From Dyella tabacisoli (GTDB lineage: Bacteria; Pseudomonadota; Gammaproteobacteria; Xanthomonadales; Rhodanobacteraceae), in contig NZ_KZ857175.1 in NCBI RefSeq assembly GCF_003350925.1, positions 336,380 to 400,379 of the forward strand: a DNA stretch of 64,000 nucleotides, given 5' to 3'. A program made the translations under genes and the position numbers. A model generated the notes under the pieces. That model was given only the letters and a program-made list of their open reading frames with translations. It searched no databases and had not been told where the DNA came from. Positions 8,103-16,541 of this stretch are shown piece by piece (within the stretch, counting starts at the first letter, position 1; every line of letters starts with the position of its first letter).

Positions 8103-8438
8103 GCACCCCCTCCCAGCCTCCCCCTGCAAGCAGGGGGAGGGGCAAAAGCTACGCTCGCAGCTTTTGACTTTGACGTTGCTCTTGACCTTGGGGCCCCTGT
8201 GCGTCGGTGAGGGTCGGACGACAAGGCCCGCAGGGGACTCGGCATGGATGCCGAGTCCTTTTCGCCAGTGCATGGATGCACTGTCGAAAAGCCCGGCCGG
8301 CCCTCACGTACCCGAAGGGCGACTCACCGGGGTGCTCTTTCTTTTGGTTACTTTTCTTTGAGCAAGCAAAGAAAAGTGACTCGGGCCCCGGCAGGGGTTC
8401 GAAAGCCCGCCGCAGGCGATCCAGGTCGCCACAACACC
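8103..8438 (-). repeat. 350-bp structured repeat element, copy A (3' of the YgiC-like gene)
   Basis: Read on the minus strand, this element starts at the stop codon of the YgiC-like gene; the conserved core CGCCTGCGGCGGGCTTTCG begins 20 nt beyond. Then come the AT-rich hairpin ACTTTTCTTTG/CAAAGAAAAGT, GGTGAGTCGCCCTTCGGG, hairpin 1 (CTTTTCG, CAGTGCAT/ATGCACTG, CGAAAAG), hairpin 2 (GGACTCGGCAT/ATGCCGAGTCC), CCGACCCTCACCGACGCAC and a compact terminal CCCCTCCCCCTGC/GCAGGGGGAGG hairpin. It fills the 446-bp gap 7993-8438. Short frames inside it vary between copies and look non-coding. Confidence 0.9.
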
Positions 8439-9620
8439 TCAAGCCATCAACACCCCACGCCCCTCCTCCAAAATCGCATGCGGCACAAAACAAGCACTAT
8501 CCCGCGTAATCGGCGAATCATCCTCGCGAATACCCATGCCACAAGCCCGATCCCCCACCACCCAACTACCAATCACCACATAACGCCCATCGAAACGCGG
8601 CAGTGCGTGATACCCCTGCCGAATCCAGGGGCCATCACCATAAGGGCCGCTGCTATTCACATGCTGCCCATCGGGCAGGTGCATCGCGATGTTGGCGCCT
8701 TCGCGCGAATAGATGGGTTTACGCACCCAGCCCGGCGGTAGCTCGCCGCCGTTGTCGAACTCCGCCGGCAGCAGGTTCGGGTGGTTACGGTACTTTTCCC
8801 ATAACAAGGGCAGGATGCCTTTGTTGCTGAGCACGGCCTTCCATGCCGGTTCGATCAATTGCAGGCCCGAGCCTGGCAGCTTGGCGCCGAACGCTTCGCG
8901 AAACATGTCCTCAAGCGGGTAGAGCTTGAACAGGCTGCCGATGACTTGATCGTCCAGATCGGTAAAGCGGCCATCCTCCGATAGACCGATGTCTTCAATC
9001 GCCAGCGTGTCGCAGTCGACGCCGGCTTGCAGTGCGCATTCGCGCAGATAGGCCACCGTGCCTTGATCTTCGGCCGAGCCACGCACGGCGGCGAAGCGCA
9101 GCGGTCGGGCGATGCGCGTGGCGATAGTGCCAAAGGCTTCCACCAGCGATTCGTAGATCGAGTTGTACTGGTCGCTGCCGGTCGGCAACTGACCGCGCAT
9201 TTGCTGCTGCTCCAGCCATTGCCATTGAAAGAAGGCGGCTTCGAACAGTGCGGTCGGGGTGTCGTAGTTCAGCTCGTAGAGCTTGGCTGGTCCGGTGCCG
9301 TCGTAGCCGAAATCCATGCGGCCGTAGAGGTGTGGTTGCCGGTCGCGCCAGCTTTGCGCAATCCAATCCCAGAACGGCTCGGGGATGGCCAGTTGGCGCA
9401 TGCGTTGTTCGCTGGCGACGATCTCGCCGACCAGGTCGAGCGCCATCGCGTGCAGTTCTTCGGTGGGCGCTTCGAGGTCTTCTTCGATCTCGCGCAGGGT
9501 GAAGGCGTAGTAAGCCGATTCATCCCAATACGGTGCGCCATTGATCGTGTGAAAGTCGAAGCCGCATTCGGCTGCACGCGCCCGCCAATCGGGGCGCTCG
9601 GCAATGGCGATGCGGCGCAT
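8439..9620 (-). CDS. Glutathionylspermidine synthase family protein (YgiC-like)
   Basis: ATP-grasp fold ligase of the glutathionylspermidine synthase preATP-grasp family, closest in size (393 residues) and motifs to E. coli YgiC/YjfC rather than bifunctional Gsp. Motifs include RMDFGYDGTGPAKLYELNYDTPT, an NYDTPT nucleotide-binding signature, KAVLSNKGILPLLWE, and the C-terminal GCGMGIREDDSPIT-like loop. E. coli YgiC has no demonstrated synthetase activity, and the amidase domain of Gsp is absent here. It overlaps the upstream ygiB-like gene by one base, and the ygiB-ygiC pairing is conserved in other proteobacteria. Its last ~60 codons are unusually rich in G/T third positions, and its stop codon abuts repeat copy A. 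Confidence 0.88.
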   Translation of the reverse strand: MRRIAIAERPDWRARAAECGFDFHTINGAPYWDESAYYAFTLREIEEDLEAPTEELHAMALDLVGEIVASEQRMRQLAIPEPFWDWIAQSWRDRQPHLYGRMDFGYDGTGPAKLYELNYDTPTALFEAAFFQWQWLEQQQMRGQLPTGSDQYNSIYESLVEAFGTIATRIARPLRFAAVRGSAEDQGTVAYLRECALQAGVDCDTLAIEDIGLSEDGRFTDLDDQVIGSLFKLYPLEDMFREAFGAKLPGSGLQLIEPAWKAVLSNKGILPLLWEKYRNHPNLLPAEFDNGGELPPGWVRKPIYSREGANIAMHLPDGQHVNSSGPYGDGPWIRQGYHALPRFDGRYVVIGSWVVGDRACGMGIREDDSPITRDSACFVPHAILEEGRGVLMA

Positions 9621-10153
9621 CAGCCACCCGCGCCGCGTGCGCCACTGGACGCGCCGAAACCGCTGCGGCTTACCGTGACCGCGCGATTAGGCGTGGCGGT
9701 TACCGGCACCATGGCCGTAGTGCCGCCGGTGCTGCGATACACGCCACCGGCATCGGTGGCGGGGCGTTGCCAGCCGCCGCCGTTATCGCGAAATGCCGGG
9801 CCGCTGGTAAAGCCGGTCATCGGTGAACTGCCGCGCATCATCTGCGACAGGAAGAAGCCCGTCATCAAGGGGCCGAAGAACGAGTGGCTGCCTTCGTTGC
9901 GTTCGGCGCATTGCTCTGCGCCGTAACTGGCCTCGCATTGCTCGCGGCTGGTGAAGCGCGGCGCGGTTTCGGCGCTGTCCTTCTTGGCTTTGTCGAACGC
10001 CTGCTCGCAGGTGCTGCGGTCGTTGGTCTGTGCGACACAGGCATCGACCGAGGTGTACAGCCCTTCGCGCGCCTGCTCGTCGCTATCGCAAGCGGTCAGC
10101 AGCAATGGAACGGTGCTCATCAGCAACAGTGCGGCGGTTCTGGATCGCTTCAT
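9620..10153 (-). CDS. DUF1190 (YgiB-like) lipoprotein
   Basis: A 177-residue protein with a lipoprotein signal peptide ending in LLLTAC (lipidation at Cys22). The mature N-terminal part carries the DUF1190 pattern of spaced cysteines: YTSVDACVAQTNDRSTCEQAF and FTSREQCEASYGAEQC. The C-terminal half is Gly/Ser/Thr-rich (FFGPLMTGFFLSQMMRG, then low-complexity sequence), as in YgiB. It forms a tightly coupled pair with the YgiC-like gene (stop and start share one base). YgiB/YgiC function is poorly known; envelope or biofilm-related roles have been suggested for E. coli. Confidence 0.85.
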   Translation of the reverse strand: MKRSRTAALLLMSTVPLLLTACDSDEQAREGLYTSVDACVAQTNDRSTCEQAFDKAKKDSAETAPRFTSREQCEASYGAEQCAERNEGSHSFFGPLMTGFFLSQMMRGSSPMTGFTSGPAFRDNGGGWQRPATDAGGVYRSTGGTTAMVPVTATPNRAVTVSRSGFGASSGARGAGG

Positions 10154-10248
10154 TGTTCAAGGTCCTTTTGTGTCATCGGCTCAAGCATGACCGCTAGCGC
10201 CCGATCAGGGCAAGTTTTTGCGGCGGCGTGATGTGCTCGTGTGGCATA

Positions 10249-11208
10249 TCACAAGCCGTCGGCGAGTTCGTGCAGGTCGGCGATGTGTTGCTCCCACCAG
10301 CGCGATTCGGCGGCGAACGGGAATGCGGCAGGAAAGGCCGGATCGTGCCAGCGCGCAGCGATCCAGCCGGCGTAGTGCATCTGGCGCATCGCGCGTAGCG
10401 CGGGGATCAAGGCGCGCTCGGTGTCGTCGAATTCACGCATTTGCGTATAGCCGTCCAAAAGCGCGTTCAAGGCACGCTCGTCGCCGGCCAGCATCCATAG
10501 ATCCTGCACTGCCGGCCCCATGCGTGCATCGTCGAGATCGACGAAGTGCGGGCCTTCATCGGTCCACAGTACATTGCCGGGATGGCAATCGCCATGCAGA
10601 CGTAGCTGGCGTACCGGGCCGATGGCCTCCAGCCGCATCGCGACGGCGTCATCGAGTCGTTGCGCGGCGCTGCGATAGTTTGCCTGCAACGATGCCGGTA
10701 ACAATGTTGAAGCCAGTACCGCCTGCATGGGTGCTTGCATCAGCGTGGCGCGGTCGACGCGGCCGCGATGCACAAAGGGCTGGCGCGAACCCACGCTGTG
10801 GATGCGTGCGATCAAGCGGCCCAGCCACTCTAGCTGTGTGGTCGATTCCAGCGATGGCGCCCGCCCGCCGCGACGCGGGGTCAACGCATAGCGAAAACCT
10901 TCGTGTTGTCGCAAGGTTTGTCCGTCGAACACGAGCGGCGCGACCACCGGCAACTCGGCTGCGGCCAACTCCAGTGCGAATGCGTGCTCTTCTTCGATCG
11001 CCGCGTCGCTCCAGCGACCAGGGCGGTAGAACTTCGCGATGACCGGCGCGGTTTCCTCCAGCCCTACTTGCCACACGCGATTTTCATAGCTGTTCAGTGC
11101 AAGCAGGCGTCCGTCTGGCCATAAGCCGCAATGGGAGACAGCGTCGAGAACGAGGTCGGGGCTGAGCCCGGCGTAAGGCGTTGCGGTGTTTATCTCAGGC
11201 AGCTTCAT
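10249..11208 (-). CDS. srkA: Stress response Ser/Thr kinase SrkA-like (YihE/RdoA)
   Basis: Aminoglycoside-phosphotransferase-fold Ser/Thr kinase of 319 residues, the family of E. coli SrkA (YihE, RdoA), which protects stressed cells and antagonises MazEF-type death. The opening PYAGLSPDLVLDAVSHCGLWPDGRLLALNSYENRVW is typical. The catalytic loop LHGDCHPGNVLW and the metal-binding FVDLDDARMGP are intact, as is the YRPGRWSDAAIEEEHAF segment. The ATG at 11208 is used because upstream in-frame sequence overlaps the thioesterase gene and is Arg/Trp-rich without family character. In E. coli srkA precedes dsbA, but here its neighbours are a thioesterase gene and the ygiB-like gene. Confidence 0.9.
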   Translation of the reverse strand: MKLPEINTATPYAGLSPDLVLDAVSHCGLWPDGRLLALNSYENRVWQVGLEETAPVIAKFYRPGRWSDAAIEEEHAFALELAAAELPVVAPLVFDGQTLRQHEGFRYALTPRRGGRAPSLESTTQLEWLGRLIARIHSVGSRQPFVHRGRVDRATLMQAPMQAVLASTLLPASLQANYRSAAQRLDDAVAMRLEAIGPVRQLRLHGDCHPGNVLWTDEGPHFVDLDDARMGPAVQDLWMLAGDERALNALLDGYTQMREFDDTERALIPALRAMRQMHYAGWIAARWHDPAFPAAFPFAAESRWWEQHIADLHELADGL

Positions 11209-11251
11209 GGCAGGCGACTCCCACTCCGCTTCGAGGGGAGGGTTGGCATGT

Positions 11252-11689
11252 TCAACGCGGCGCCGCCACGCGCGCCGGCACCACCGCCATCGTGATGCGC
11301 GAAACACACACCAGTTCGCCCGCTTCGTTCTCGATGCGGATCTCCCACACTTGCGTGCTTCGCCCAATGTGCAGCGCTTGCGCGGTACCGGTCACGATGC
11401 CGCTGCGCACGCCGCGAACATGATTGGCATTGATCTCCAGGCCTACGGCGATCTCTTTTTCGGGATCGAGCGTGAGCATCGCCGCCGTGCTGCCCAAGGT
11501 CTCGGCCAGCGCCACCGAGGCGCCGCCATGCAGCAGGCCATAGGGCTGATGCGTGCGGTGATCGACCGGCATGGTGCCGCGCAGCCAATTCTCGCCCACT
11601 TCGGTCATGCGTATGCCCAAGGTCTCCATCATCGTGTTTGCGCTCCAGCCGTTGAGGCGGGCGAGGTCGGTGTCCTGTTTCCAGATCAT
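11252..11689 (-). CDS. menI: Hotdog-fold acyl-CoA thioesterase (MenI/YdiI-like)
   Basis: Acyl-CoA thioesterase of 145 residues. The sequence tracks E. coli YdiI (MenI, 1,4-dihydroxy-2-naphthoyl-CoA hydrolase) from its first residues: MIWK, the MPVDHRTHQPYGLLHGGAS segment, ALAETLGS carrying the catalytic Glu, then GLEINANHVRGVRSG and LHIGRSTQVWEI. The ATG at 11689 starts exactly at the family's MIWK. The menaquinone role is uncertain because xanthomonads mostly use ubiquinone and no other men gene is visible; the protein may act as a general EntH/YdiI-type proofreading thioesterase. It is divergent from the ferredoxin-reductase gene, 27 bp away. Confidence 0.85.
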   Translation of the reverse strand: MIWKQDTDLARLNGWSANTMMETLGIRMTEVGENWLRGTMPVDHRTHQPYGLLHGGASVALAETLGSTAAMLTLDPEKEIAVGLEINANHVRGVRSGIVTGTAQALHIGRSTQVWEIRIENEAGELVCVSRITMAVVPARVAAPR

Positions 11690-11716
11690 GGTTGAATCCC
11701 ATCGAGTGAACCCGCA

Positions 11717-12811
11717 TTGTTGATCGACTGCCGTTACCGCGACAATGCGTACGTGTTTACCGTCACCCTCAAGACTTCCGGTCGCCGTTTCGCGGTCGCG
11801 CCTGGCGAAACCGTGCTGGAAGCAGCCCAGCGCGCCGGTATTGCGCTGCCGTATTCCTGTCGTTCGGGCGTGTGCGGTAGCTGCAAGGCGATCCTGCTTG
11901 AGGGTGCGTGCGGCTATCCGCGCAATCCGCCGCTGGCATTGAGCGGCAGTTCGCCGGCCAGGCACGCGGTGTTGTTATGTCAGGCGGTGCCCCTGGGTGA
12001 TCTGTTGATCGAGGCGCGTGAAGTGACCTCGGTAGAAGACATCGCGCGGCGTCAGCTCGGTGTGCAAGTGGTCGGTAAGCAGCAATTGGCGCCCGACGTG
12101 ATCGGCTTGCTGTTGCAGCCGGCGCCTGGCGAAACAGGATTCAACTGGTTGCCCGGCCAGTATCTGGACGTACTGCTGGACGATGGCAAGCGCCGGCCTT
12201 TCTCGATCGCCAGCGGTCCACGGGCCGATGGCATCATCGAGTTGCACGTGCGGCATGTAGCCGGCGGCGGTTTTACCTCATGGGTCAGCGAAGGCTTGCA
12301 GGTCGGTGATTCGCTGCGTATCGAGGGGCCGCTAGGTACCTTTGTGCCGCGCGAGGATTCAGAGCGCCCGATGGTTTTTATGGCCGGCGGCACCGGTTTT
12401 GCGCCAGTAAAAGCGATTGTCGAGCACTTTCTCGCGCTGGGTACCCGTCGCTCGATGCAGGTGTATTGGGGCGCGCGTAGCGTGGCCGATCTGTACCTGC
12501 GGCCACTGGCCGAACGTTGGGCGCGCGAGGCGTCCAATCTGCATTTTCACGCGGTGTTGTCCGATCCCGAACAAGCCGCCGCCACGGGCTTGCGGGTTGG
12601 CCTGATCCACGAAGCGGTGCTGGAGGACCAGCCCGATCTGTCGGCGCACGATGTCTATATGAGTGGGCCGCCGGCGATGATCGATGCCGGCCGCCAACTT
12701 TTTCTCAATGCGGACTTGCCCGAAGATCGGCTGTATTACGACTCGTTCGATTACGCGCCCGATGTGTTGGCGATGATTCTTGCCGGGCGCGCCGGGCTTG
12801 CCGATTTGTGA
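11717..12811 (+). CDS. 2Fe-2S ferredoxin/FAD-dependent NAD(P)H reductase (CDP-6-deoxy-3,4-glucoseen reductase-like)
   Basis: Electron-transfer flavoprotein with an N-terminal plant-type ferredoxin domain followed by an FAD-binding and an NAD(P)-binding domain. The iron-sulfur ligands are CRSGVCGSCKA plus the later LLCQAV cysteine. RRPFSIAS binds FAD, VFMAGGTGFAPVKAI binds the dinucleotide, and VYMSGPPAMIDAGRQLF is the C-terminal signature. The architecture matches xanthomonad proteins annotated as CDP-6-deoxy-delta-3,4-glucoseen reductase or as oxygenase reductase components. The start is unclear: TTG 11717 is given, but GTG 11753 gives the more usual beginning VFTVTLKTSGRRF. Its physiological partner is not encoded nearby. 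Confidence 0.85.
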   Translation: MLIDCRYRDNAYVFTVTLKTSGRRFAVAPGETVLEAAQRAGIALPYSCRSGVCGSCKAILLEGACGYPRNPPLALSGSSPARHAVLLCQAVPLGDLLIEAREVTSVEDIARRQLGVQVVGKQQLAPDVIGLLLQPAPGETGFNWLPGQYLDVLLDDGKRRPFSIASGPRADGIIELHVRHVAGGGFTSWVSEGLQVGDSLRIEGPLGTFVPREDSERPMVFMAGGTGFAPVKAIVEHFLALGTRRSMQVYWGARSVADLYLRPLAERWAREASNLHFHAVLSDPEQAAATGLRVGLIHEAVLEDQPDLSAHDVYMSGPPAMIDAGRQLFLNADLPEDRLYYDSFDYAPDVLAMILAGRAGLADL

Positions 12812-12887
12812 CGTTCAGGCACTGTGCGAGTGAGTTGGCCGCGCAAATTGCTTAGAAAATCAGGCGTAGAAGATCGACAGCGCGTGC

Positions 12888-13334
12888 TTATTTGTTGCCT
12901 TTGGCAACAGGTAGCTGCGCCTGCTGCCATGCCATCACGCCGCCGCCCAAGGTGTAGACCTTGGTGAAACCGGCTTTGACTAGCCGTTGCGCCGCCTTGT
13001 TCGAGGCGCCGCGGCCGTCTTTATCGATCAGTACGACCGGCAGCTCCTTGGCCTTAGCCAAGTCTTTCTGCTCCGGGTCGAACTGGCTCATCGCCACATG
13101 TTTGGCGCCCGGAATATGCGCTTTTTCGAAATCGGCATAGGCCGATAAATCGACCAGCAGCGGGCTGTCGCGATTGATGAGCAAAGTCAGCCCGGCAGGC
13201 GTCAGCTCTTTGTATTTGCGAAACAGAGTGGCGATTTCCATCACAATCAATGCCACCAGCAAGATCACGAACAGCGCAGCCAGCGCCCAGTTATTGCCGA
13301 TGAATTGGGGCAGTTTTTGCAGAAAATCGCTCAT
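12888..13334 (-). CDS. Membrane-anchored rhodanese-like protein (YibN-like), active-site Cys absent
   Basis: A 148-residue protein with one N-terminal transmembrane segment (LAALFVILLVALIVMEIATLF) and a cytoplasmic rhodanese domain, the layout of E. coli YibN. Rhodanese features are LLVDLSAYADFEKAHIPGAKHV and the C-terminal GFTKVYTLGGGVMAWQQAQLP. The active-site loop reads LIDKDGRGASNKA where sulfurtransferases have a Cys, so catalysis by persulfide is unlikely and a binding role is more plausible. ATG 13334 (MSDFLQKL) is preferred to the ATG five codons upstream. In enterobacteria yibN sits by secB; no secB or grx gene is here. Confidence 0.85.
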   Translation of the reverse strand: MSDFLQKLPQFIGNNWALAALFVILLVALIVMEIATLFRKYKELTPAGLTLLINRDSPLLVDLSAYADFEKAHIPGAKHVAMSQFDPEQKDLAKAKELPVVLIDKDGRGASNKAAQRLVKAGFTKVYTLGGGVMAWQQAQLPVAKGNK

Positions 13335-13427
13335 TACGGAAGTTTCCACGGGCGCGAGCGGGTCGCGCGGGGTTGAGTAAACGACCGATTATACGGGCTG
13401 CGAGAGGTCAGACGCCCTGATTGGGGA

Positions 13428-13841
13428 TCAATCGCTGGTGATATTGGGCAGGCCGCTCATCAGCCACCAGCATTTCTTCTCCGGGTCGTAGCGCCATAGC
13501 TGTTTGTCGATCACCGTACGTTCGGCCTGGGTGTTGAGGTTGACCAGGCTGATTTGCACGATCTGACGGGCTTCGTTCTCGGCGCCGGGAACCGGGCCCT
13601 TGCCGTCGTCGTAGCCGGTGACCCGCAGTTGTTCATAGCGCGCCATATCCAAGGCGCTGGGCGGATGCTTCTTGCGTACCTCGGGGTCGACGAACTGCAG
13701 CGCGTTCTGGAAATCACCCCAGCGCACGGTACTGGCGTAGGCGCCGAGCGTGCTGGTGAGGCTCTCGCTGCGCTGGGCCGTGGCGCAGCCGGCGAGCAGG
13801 GTCGTGCATAGCAGTAACAGGGCGGTGAGGATGCGGCGCAT
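13428..13841 (-). CDS. Small lipoprotein, hypothetical
   Basis: A 137-residue protein with a clear lipoprotein signal, MRRILTALLLLCTTLLAGC, and lipobox LAGC (Cys19). The mature region includes YASTVRWGDFQNALQFVDPEVRKKHPPS and ends with a Trp-rich stretch, QLWRYDPEKKCWWLMSGLP. It looks like a conserved xanthomonad periplasmic lipoprotein of unknown function with an NTF2-like feel (compact alpha+beta, ERTVIDKQLWRYD), but that fold suggestion is weak. ATG 13841 begins the signal peptide; longer frames upstream run into the next gene. Confidence 0.75.
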   Translation of the reverse strand: MRRILTALLLLCTTLLAGCATAQRSESLTSTLGAYASTVRWGDFQNALQFVDPEVRKKHPPSALDMARYEQLRVTGYDDGKGPVPGAENEARQIVQISLVNLNTQAERTVIDKQLWRYDPEKKCWWLMSGLPNITSD

Positions 13842-13924
13842 AGGTGATTTTCCCCTGAGGTGTTCGCCCATTCTGCCGCAAGAGCGTGTTTCATATCTCG
13901 GTGCTATTGGGCGATCCCGGCGAT

Positions 13925-14395
13925 TTATCCGCGGCGTTTGGCCACAAAACGCGCACTGAGGGTGGCTGCGGGTTTGTCGTCGGTGCCCGGAATCATGCAG
14001 GAGACCCCGATGCGGGCTCGGCCGCGAGCGTCCAGCGTGGTGAAAAAGGTGGCCCAGCTCGCCGAGGCGGCCAGTTGCGCTTCGCTGTGAAAATCGCCCC
14101 ATACCGGCGCCAGGTAACGCGCTGTTGATTCGGCGACAAACACGTCGCAGTCCATCCCGCGCCGACGCAATGCCAGCTCCACCAGGCTCCAGCCGGTAAG
14201 CGTCATCAGGCTGACCAGGCTGCCGCCGAACGCACAACCCTTGTCGTTGACGTTGGGAGCCAGCGGCGCGACCAGGGTGATATGAGTCTCATCGCAGGCG
14301 TGCAGTTGCAGATCCATGCTGAGCGCGAGCGGAATTTCGCGGCGAACAAATTGAATCAGGTCGTGCGCCATGGTGGATAGTTCAGGCGTGCTCAT
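13925..14395 (-). CDS. YiiD C-terminal-type thioesterase domain protein
   Basis: Putative hotdog-fold thioesterase of 156 residues resembling the C-terminal domain of E. coli YiiD (FabY). Motifs are EIPLALSMDLQLHACDETHITLVAPLAPNVNDKGCAFGGSLVS and LTGWSLVELALRRRGMDCDV, then FVAESTARYLAPVWGDF. In FabY this domain family is linked to acyl-ACP chemistry, but here it stands alone with no acetyltransferase domain, so the substrate is unknown. ATG 14395 is chosen because it immediately precedes the domain and longer frames cross the divergent hemD promoter. It is divergent from hemD. Confidence 0.8.
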   Translation of the reverse strand: MSTPELSTMAHDLIQFVRREIPLALSMDLQLHACDETHITLVAPLAPNVNDKGCAFGGSLVSLMTLTGWSLVELALRRRGMDCDVFVAESTARYLAPVWGDFHSEAQLAASASWATFFTTLDARGRARIGVSCMIPGTDDKPAATLSARFVAKRRG

Positions 14396-14573
14396 CGGGA
14401 CGTGCTCATCTAAAAACGCAATTCCTGTGGGGCGGCGATACATGGGGAGGGAGCCGCGTAGTGTATAGGCGGCTACACTGCCCCGACCTTTATCAAGCCT
14501 GGTCTTCATCAAGGAGCAGTGCAGCGTGCAAGCGCGGGCGCCATTAAACGCGAAATCGTTGCAAGAAAAATCC

Positions 14574-15308
14574 ATGCGCGGACGCATGGTGGTCATCACG
14601 CGCCCGGCCGGTACCGCATCGGCCTTAGTGAGGCAGGTGCGCGCGCAAGGCGGCAAGCCGCTGTTGCTGCCTGGTTTGTCATTGCGCGGTATCGATGACG
14701 CAGCGATCGCCAGCGCGGCCTTGACCATCGCTTTGACCGATGACGTGCTGATATTCACCAGCCCGGCTGCCGTACGTTTTGCCGCCCGACTCGCGCCATT
14801 GCGCACCGAGGCGACCGTGCTGGCGGTGGGGCAGGGTACCGCGCGTGCATTGAGGCGTTACGGCATTGCCGAGCCGCTTACCCCCGAGCTGCGGCAAGAC
14901 AGCGAGGGGTTGCTCGAACATTCGGCGCTGAATGCCTTGCGTGATCGGCGCGTGGCCTTGATCGGGGCGGCCGGTGGGCGTGGCGTGCTGCGCGCGGAGT
15001 TGGCGGCCCGTGGGGCGCATCTGCGCGAGGTACATGTTTATCGCCGCGTTGCGCCACGATTGCAGCGCCGCCATGTCGATGCGCTCAAGCACTTGCCGGC
15101 GAGCGCGGCGGTGTTGTTATCCAGTGCCGAGGCGCTGGGATATCTGCAGCAATTGCTCCCAGCCGCTGCCTTCGCCAAATTGTGCGCGGCGACCGCGGTG
15201 GTCAGCAGTGAGCGTTTGGCCGAGGCGGCGCGAGCGGCCGGTTTCAAGCAGGTCAGCGTGGCCGCTTCGGCCTTGTCGGGGGATTTGCTTGCAGCCGCTG
15301 CTTTTTGA
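14574..15308 (+). CDS. hemD: Uroporphyrinogen-III synthase
   Basis: Cyclises hydroxymethylbilane to uroporphyrinogen III in tetrapyrrole synthesis. The 244-residue protein has the two-domain HemD layout: VVITRPAGTASALVRQVRAQGGKPLLLPGL at the N-terminus, DVLIFTSPAAVRFAARL, then a mid-protein VALIGAAGGRGVLRAELAARGAHLREVHVYRRVAPRL-type segment and AVVSSERLAEAARAAGF near the C-terminus. HemD conserves little sequence, so the call also rests on the hemX-hemY neighbours. ATG 14574 (MRGRMVVITRP) is preferred; a GTG at 14526 and an ATG at 14586 are alternatives. It is the first gene of the visible hemD-hemX-hemY run; hemC is not adjacent upstream. Confidence 0.88.
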   Translation: MRGRMVVITRPAGTASALVRQVRAQGGKPLLLPGLSLRGIDDAAIASAALTIALTDDVLIFTSPAAVRFAARLAPLRTEATVLAVGQGTARALRRYGIAEPLTPELRQDSEGLLEHSALNALRDRRVALIGAAGGRGVLRAELAARGAHLREVHVYRRVAPRLQRRHVDALKHLPASAAVLLSSAEALGYLQQLLPAAAFAKLCAATAVVSSERLAEAARAAGFKQVSVAASALSGDLLAAAAF

Positions 15309-15413
15309 AGCCCGTCAGGACTCTATCGGGTTAGCTTAAATGTCAGATTTCCATAGAAAATGCAGTGAGTTACCTGTTGGCAATGGCTTTGAAAAGCCTC
15401 TTAGGCTGCTAGC

Positions 15414-16541
15414 ATGTCGCGCATGAGCCAAAACGACGCCACATTCCAATCATCCGATGCCACCCCGACCAAATCGGCCGCACCCAGCCCGGCGCATCCG
15501 CCACGGCGGGGCGGCGGTAGTCTGGCGGTGGCCTTGCTGCTGTCATTGGCCGCTGTCGGCGGCGTCGGCTATATCGGCTGGCAGCAATGGCAACAGCAAC
15601 AAGGCAGCTCCAGTGCGGTGCTGACGGCGATGGATCTGAAAACGCGTATGGGGGCGGTGGAAACGGCACTGACCAGCATCAGCACCGAGCGCAATCTGTT
15701 GCGTCAACGCCTGGGCGATGCCGACCAGGTCAACCGCGCCTTGCGCGAAGAGCTGCTCGGCCAGGCCGAACGCACGCGCAATCTCGAAGACGCGGTAGCC
15801 AAGCTGTCCGAGAAAAGCCTGTCCGGCCAGGAGGCGATGCTGCTCGACGAGGCAGAATCGCTGCTGCGCATGGGCAAAGAGCGTTATGGCCTATTTCACG
15901 ATGCGCAGGGCGCGGCGGCAGCCTATGCCTTGGCAGACCAGACCCTGGCGGCGGTCAACGATGGCGCGTTCTCCGGCTTGCGCCAAAGCGTCTCCGCCGA
16001 ACACGAAGCGTTGGTCAAGAGCCAGCCGGCCAGCCAGGCCAGCGCACTCGCCACGCTTACCCAATTGCGCACCGATATCACCACGCTTCCGTTGAAAGCA
16101 CTCGATAGCCCAAGCGAGGCGCCGACCAGCGGCACCTGGCCGCGCATTCAGCATGCGCTGGCGGGTGTTATCAGCGTGCGTCGCGACAATGGCGCTCCCT
16201 TGGCGGTTGCCGATGCACGCTTTGCCCGCGAGTTGGCTGCGTTGGACCTGGCACAGGCGCAGGTGGCACTGCTGGCTTATGACCGCGACGCTTATGCCGC
16301 CGCATTGAAGCGCGTGGACACCAGCCTGACGGCGCAATTCGATCTGGGCGCGCCCGCCGTGCAACTTGTGCACAACAAGCTCGGCGAACTGGCCGGTCAA
16401 CTGCCGGCAACGGCTCCTGTGGAGCTGGGCGCGGCATTGACCGAACTGCGTAACTTGCGTTCCATGCACGTACTCAAGCCGGCGGCTGGGGGCGCGGCGC
16501 CGATTCATGCGGACACTCCGGCGACAGGGGTCAAGCCATGA
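15414..16541 (+). CDS. hemX: HemX-like membrane protein (uroporphyrinogen-III C-methyltransferase family name)
   Basis: A 375-residue protein with a Ser/Pro-rich cytoplasmic N-terminus, one membrane helix (SLAVALLLSLAAVGGVGYIGW, around residues 35-56), a predicted coiled coil (LKTRMGAVETALTSISTERNLL to EDAVAKLSEKSL) and a helical periplasmic domain with LDEAESLLRMGKERYGLFHD. This is the HemX arrangement. Despite the family's methyltransferase label, no SAM-binding site is visible; HemX is thought to organise haem biosynthesis enzymes at the membrane. The start is ATG 15414, or the ATG three codons later. A 105-bp gap separates it from hemD, and its stop overlaps the start of hemY by 4 bp. Confidence 0.88.
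   Translation: MSRMSQNDATFQSSDATPTKSAAPSPAHPPRRGGGSLAVALLLSLAAVGGVGYIGWQQWQQQQGSSSAVLTAMDLKTRMGAVETALTSISTERNLLRQRLGDADQVNRALREELLGQAERTRNLEDAVAKLSEKSLSGQEAMLLDEAESLLRMGKERYGLFHDAQGAAAAYALADQTLAAVNDGAFSGLRQSVSAEHEALVKSQPASQASALATLTQLRTDITTLPLKALDSPSEAPTSGTWPRIQHALAGVISVRRDNGAPLAVADARFARELAALDLAQAQVALLAYDRDAYAAALKRVDTSLTAQFDLGAPAVQLVHNKLGELAGQLPATAPVELGAALTELRNLRSMHVLKPAAGGAAPIHADTPATGVKP

Noticed and set aside
8103-8438. Insertion sequence or MITE
   Set aside because: No terminal inverted repeats, no target-site duplication and no transposase frame were found; all three copies have the same position relative to stop codons.
11252-11965. 237-codon version of the MenI-like thioesterase
   Set aside because: The N-terminal 92 codons overlap the divergent ferredoxin-reductase gene; similarity to YdiI begins exactly at the internal MIWK.
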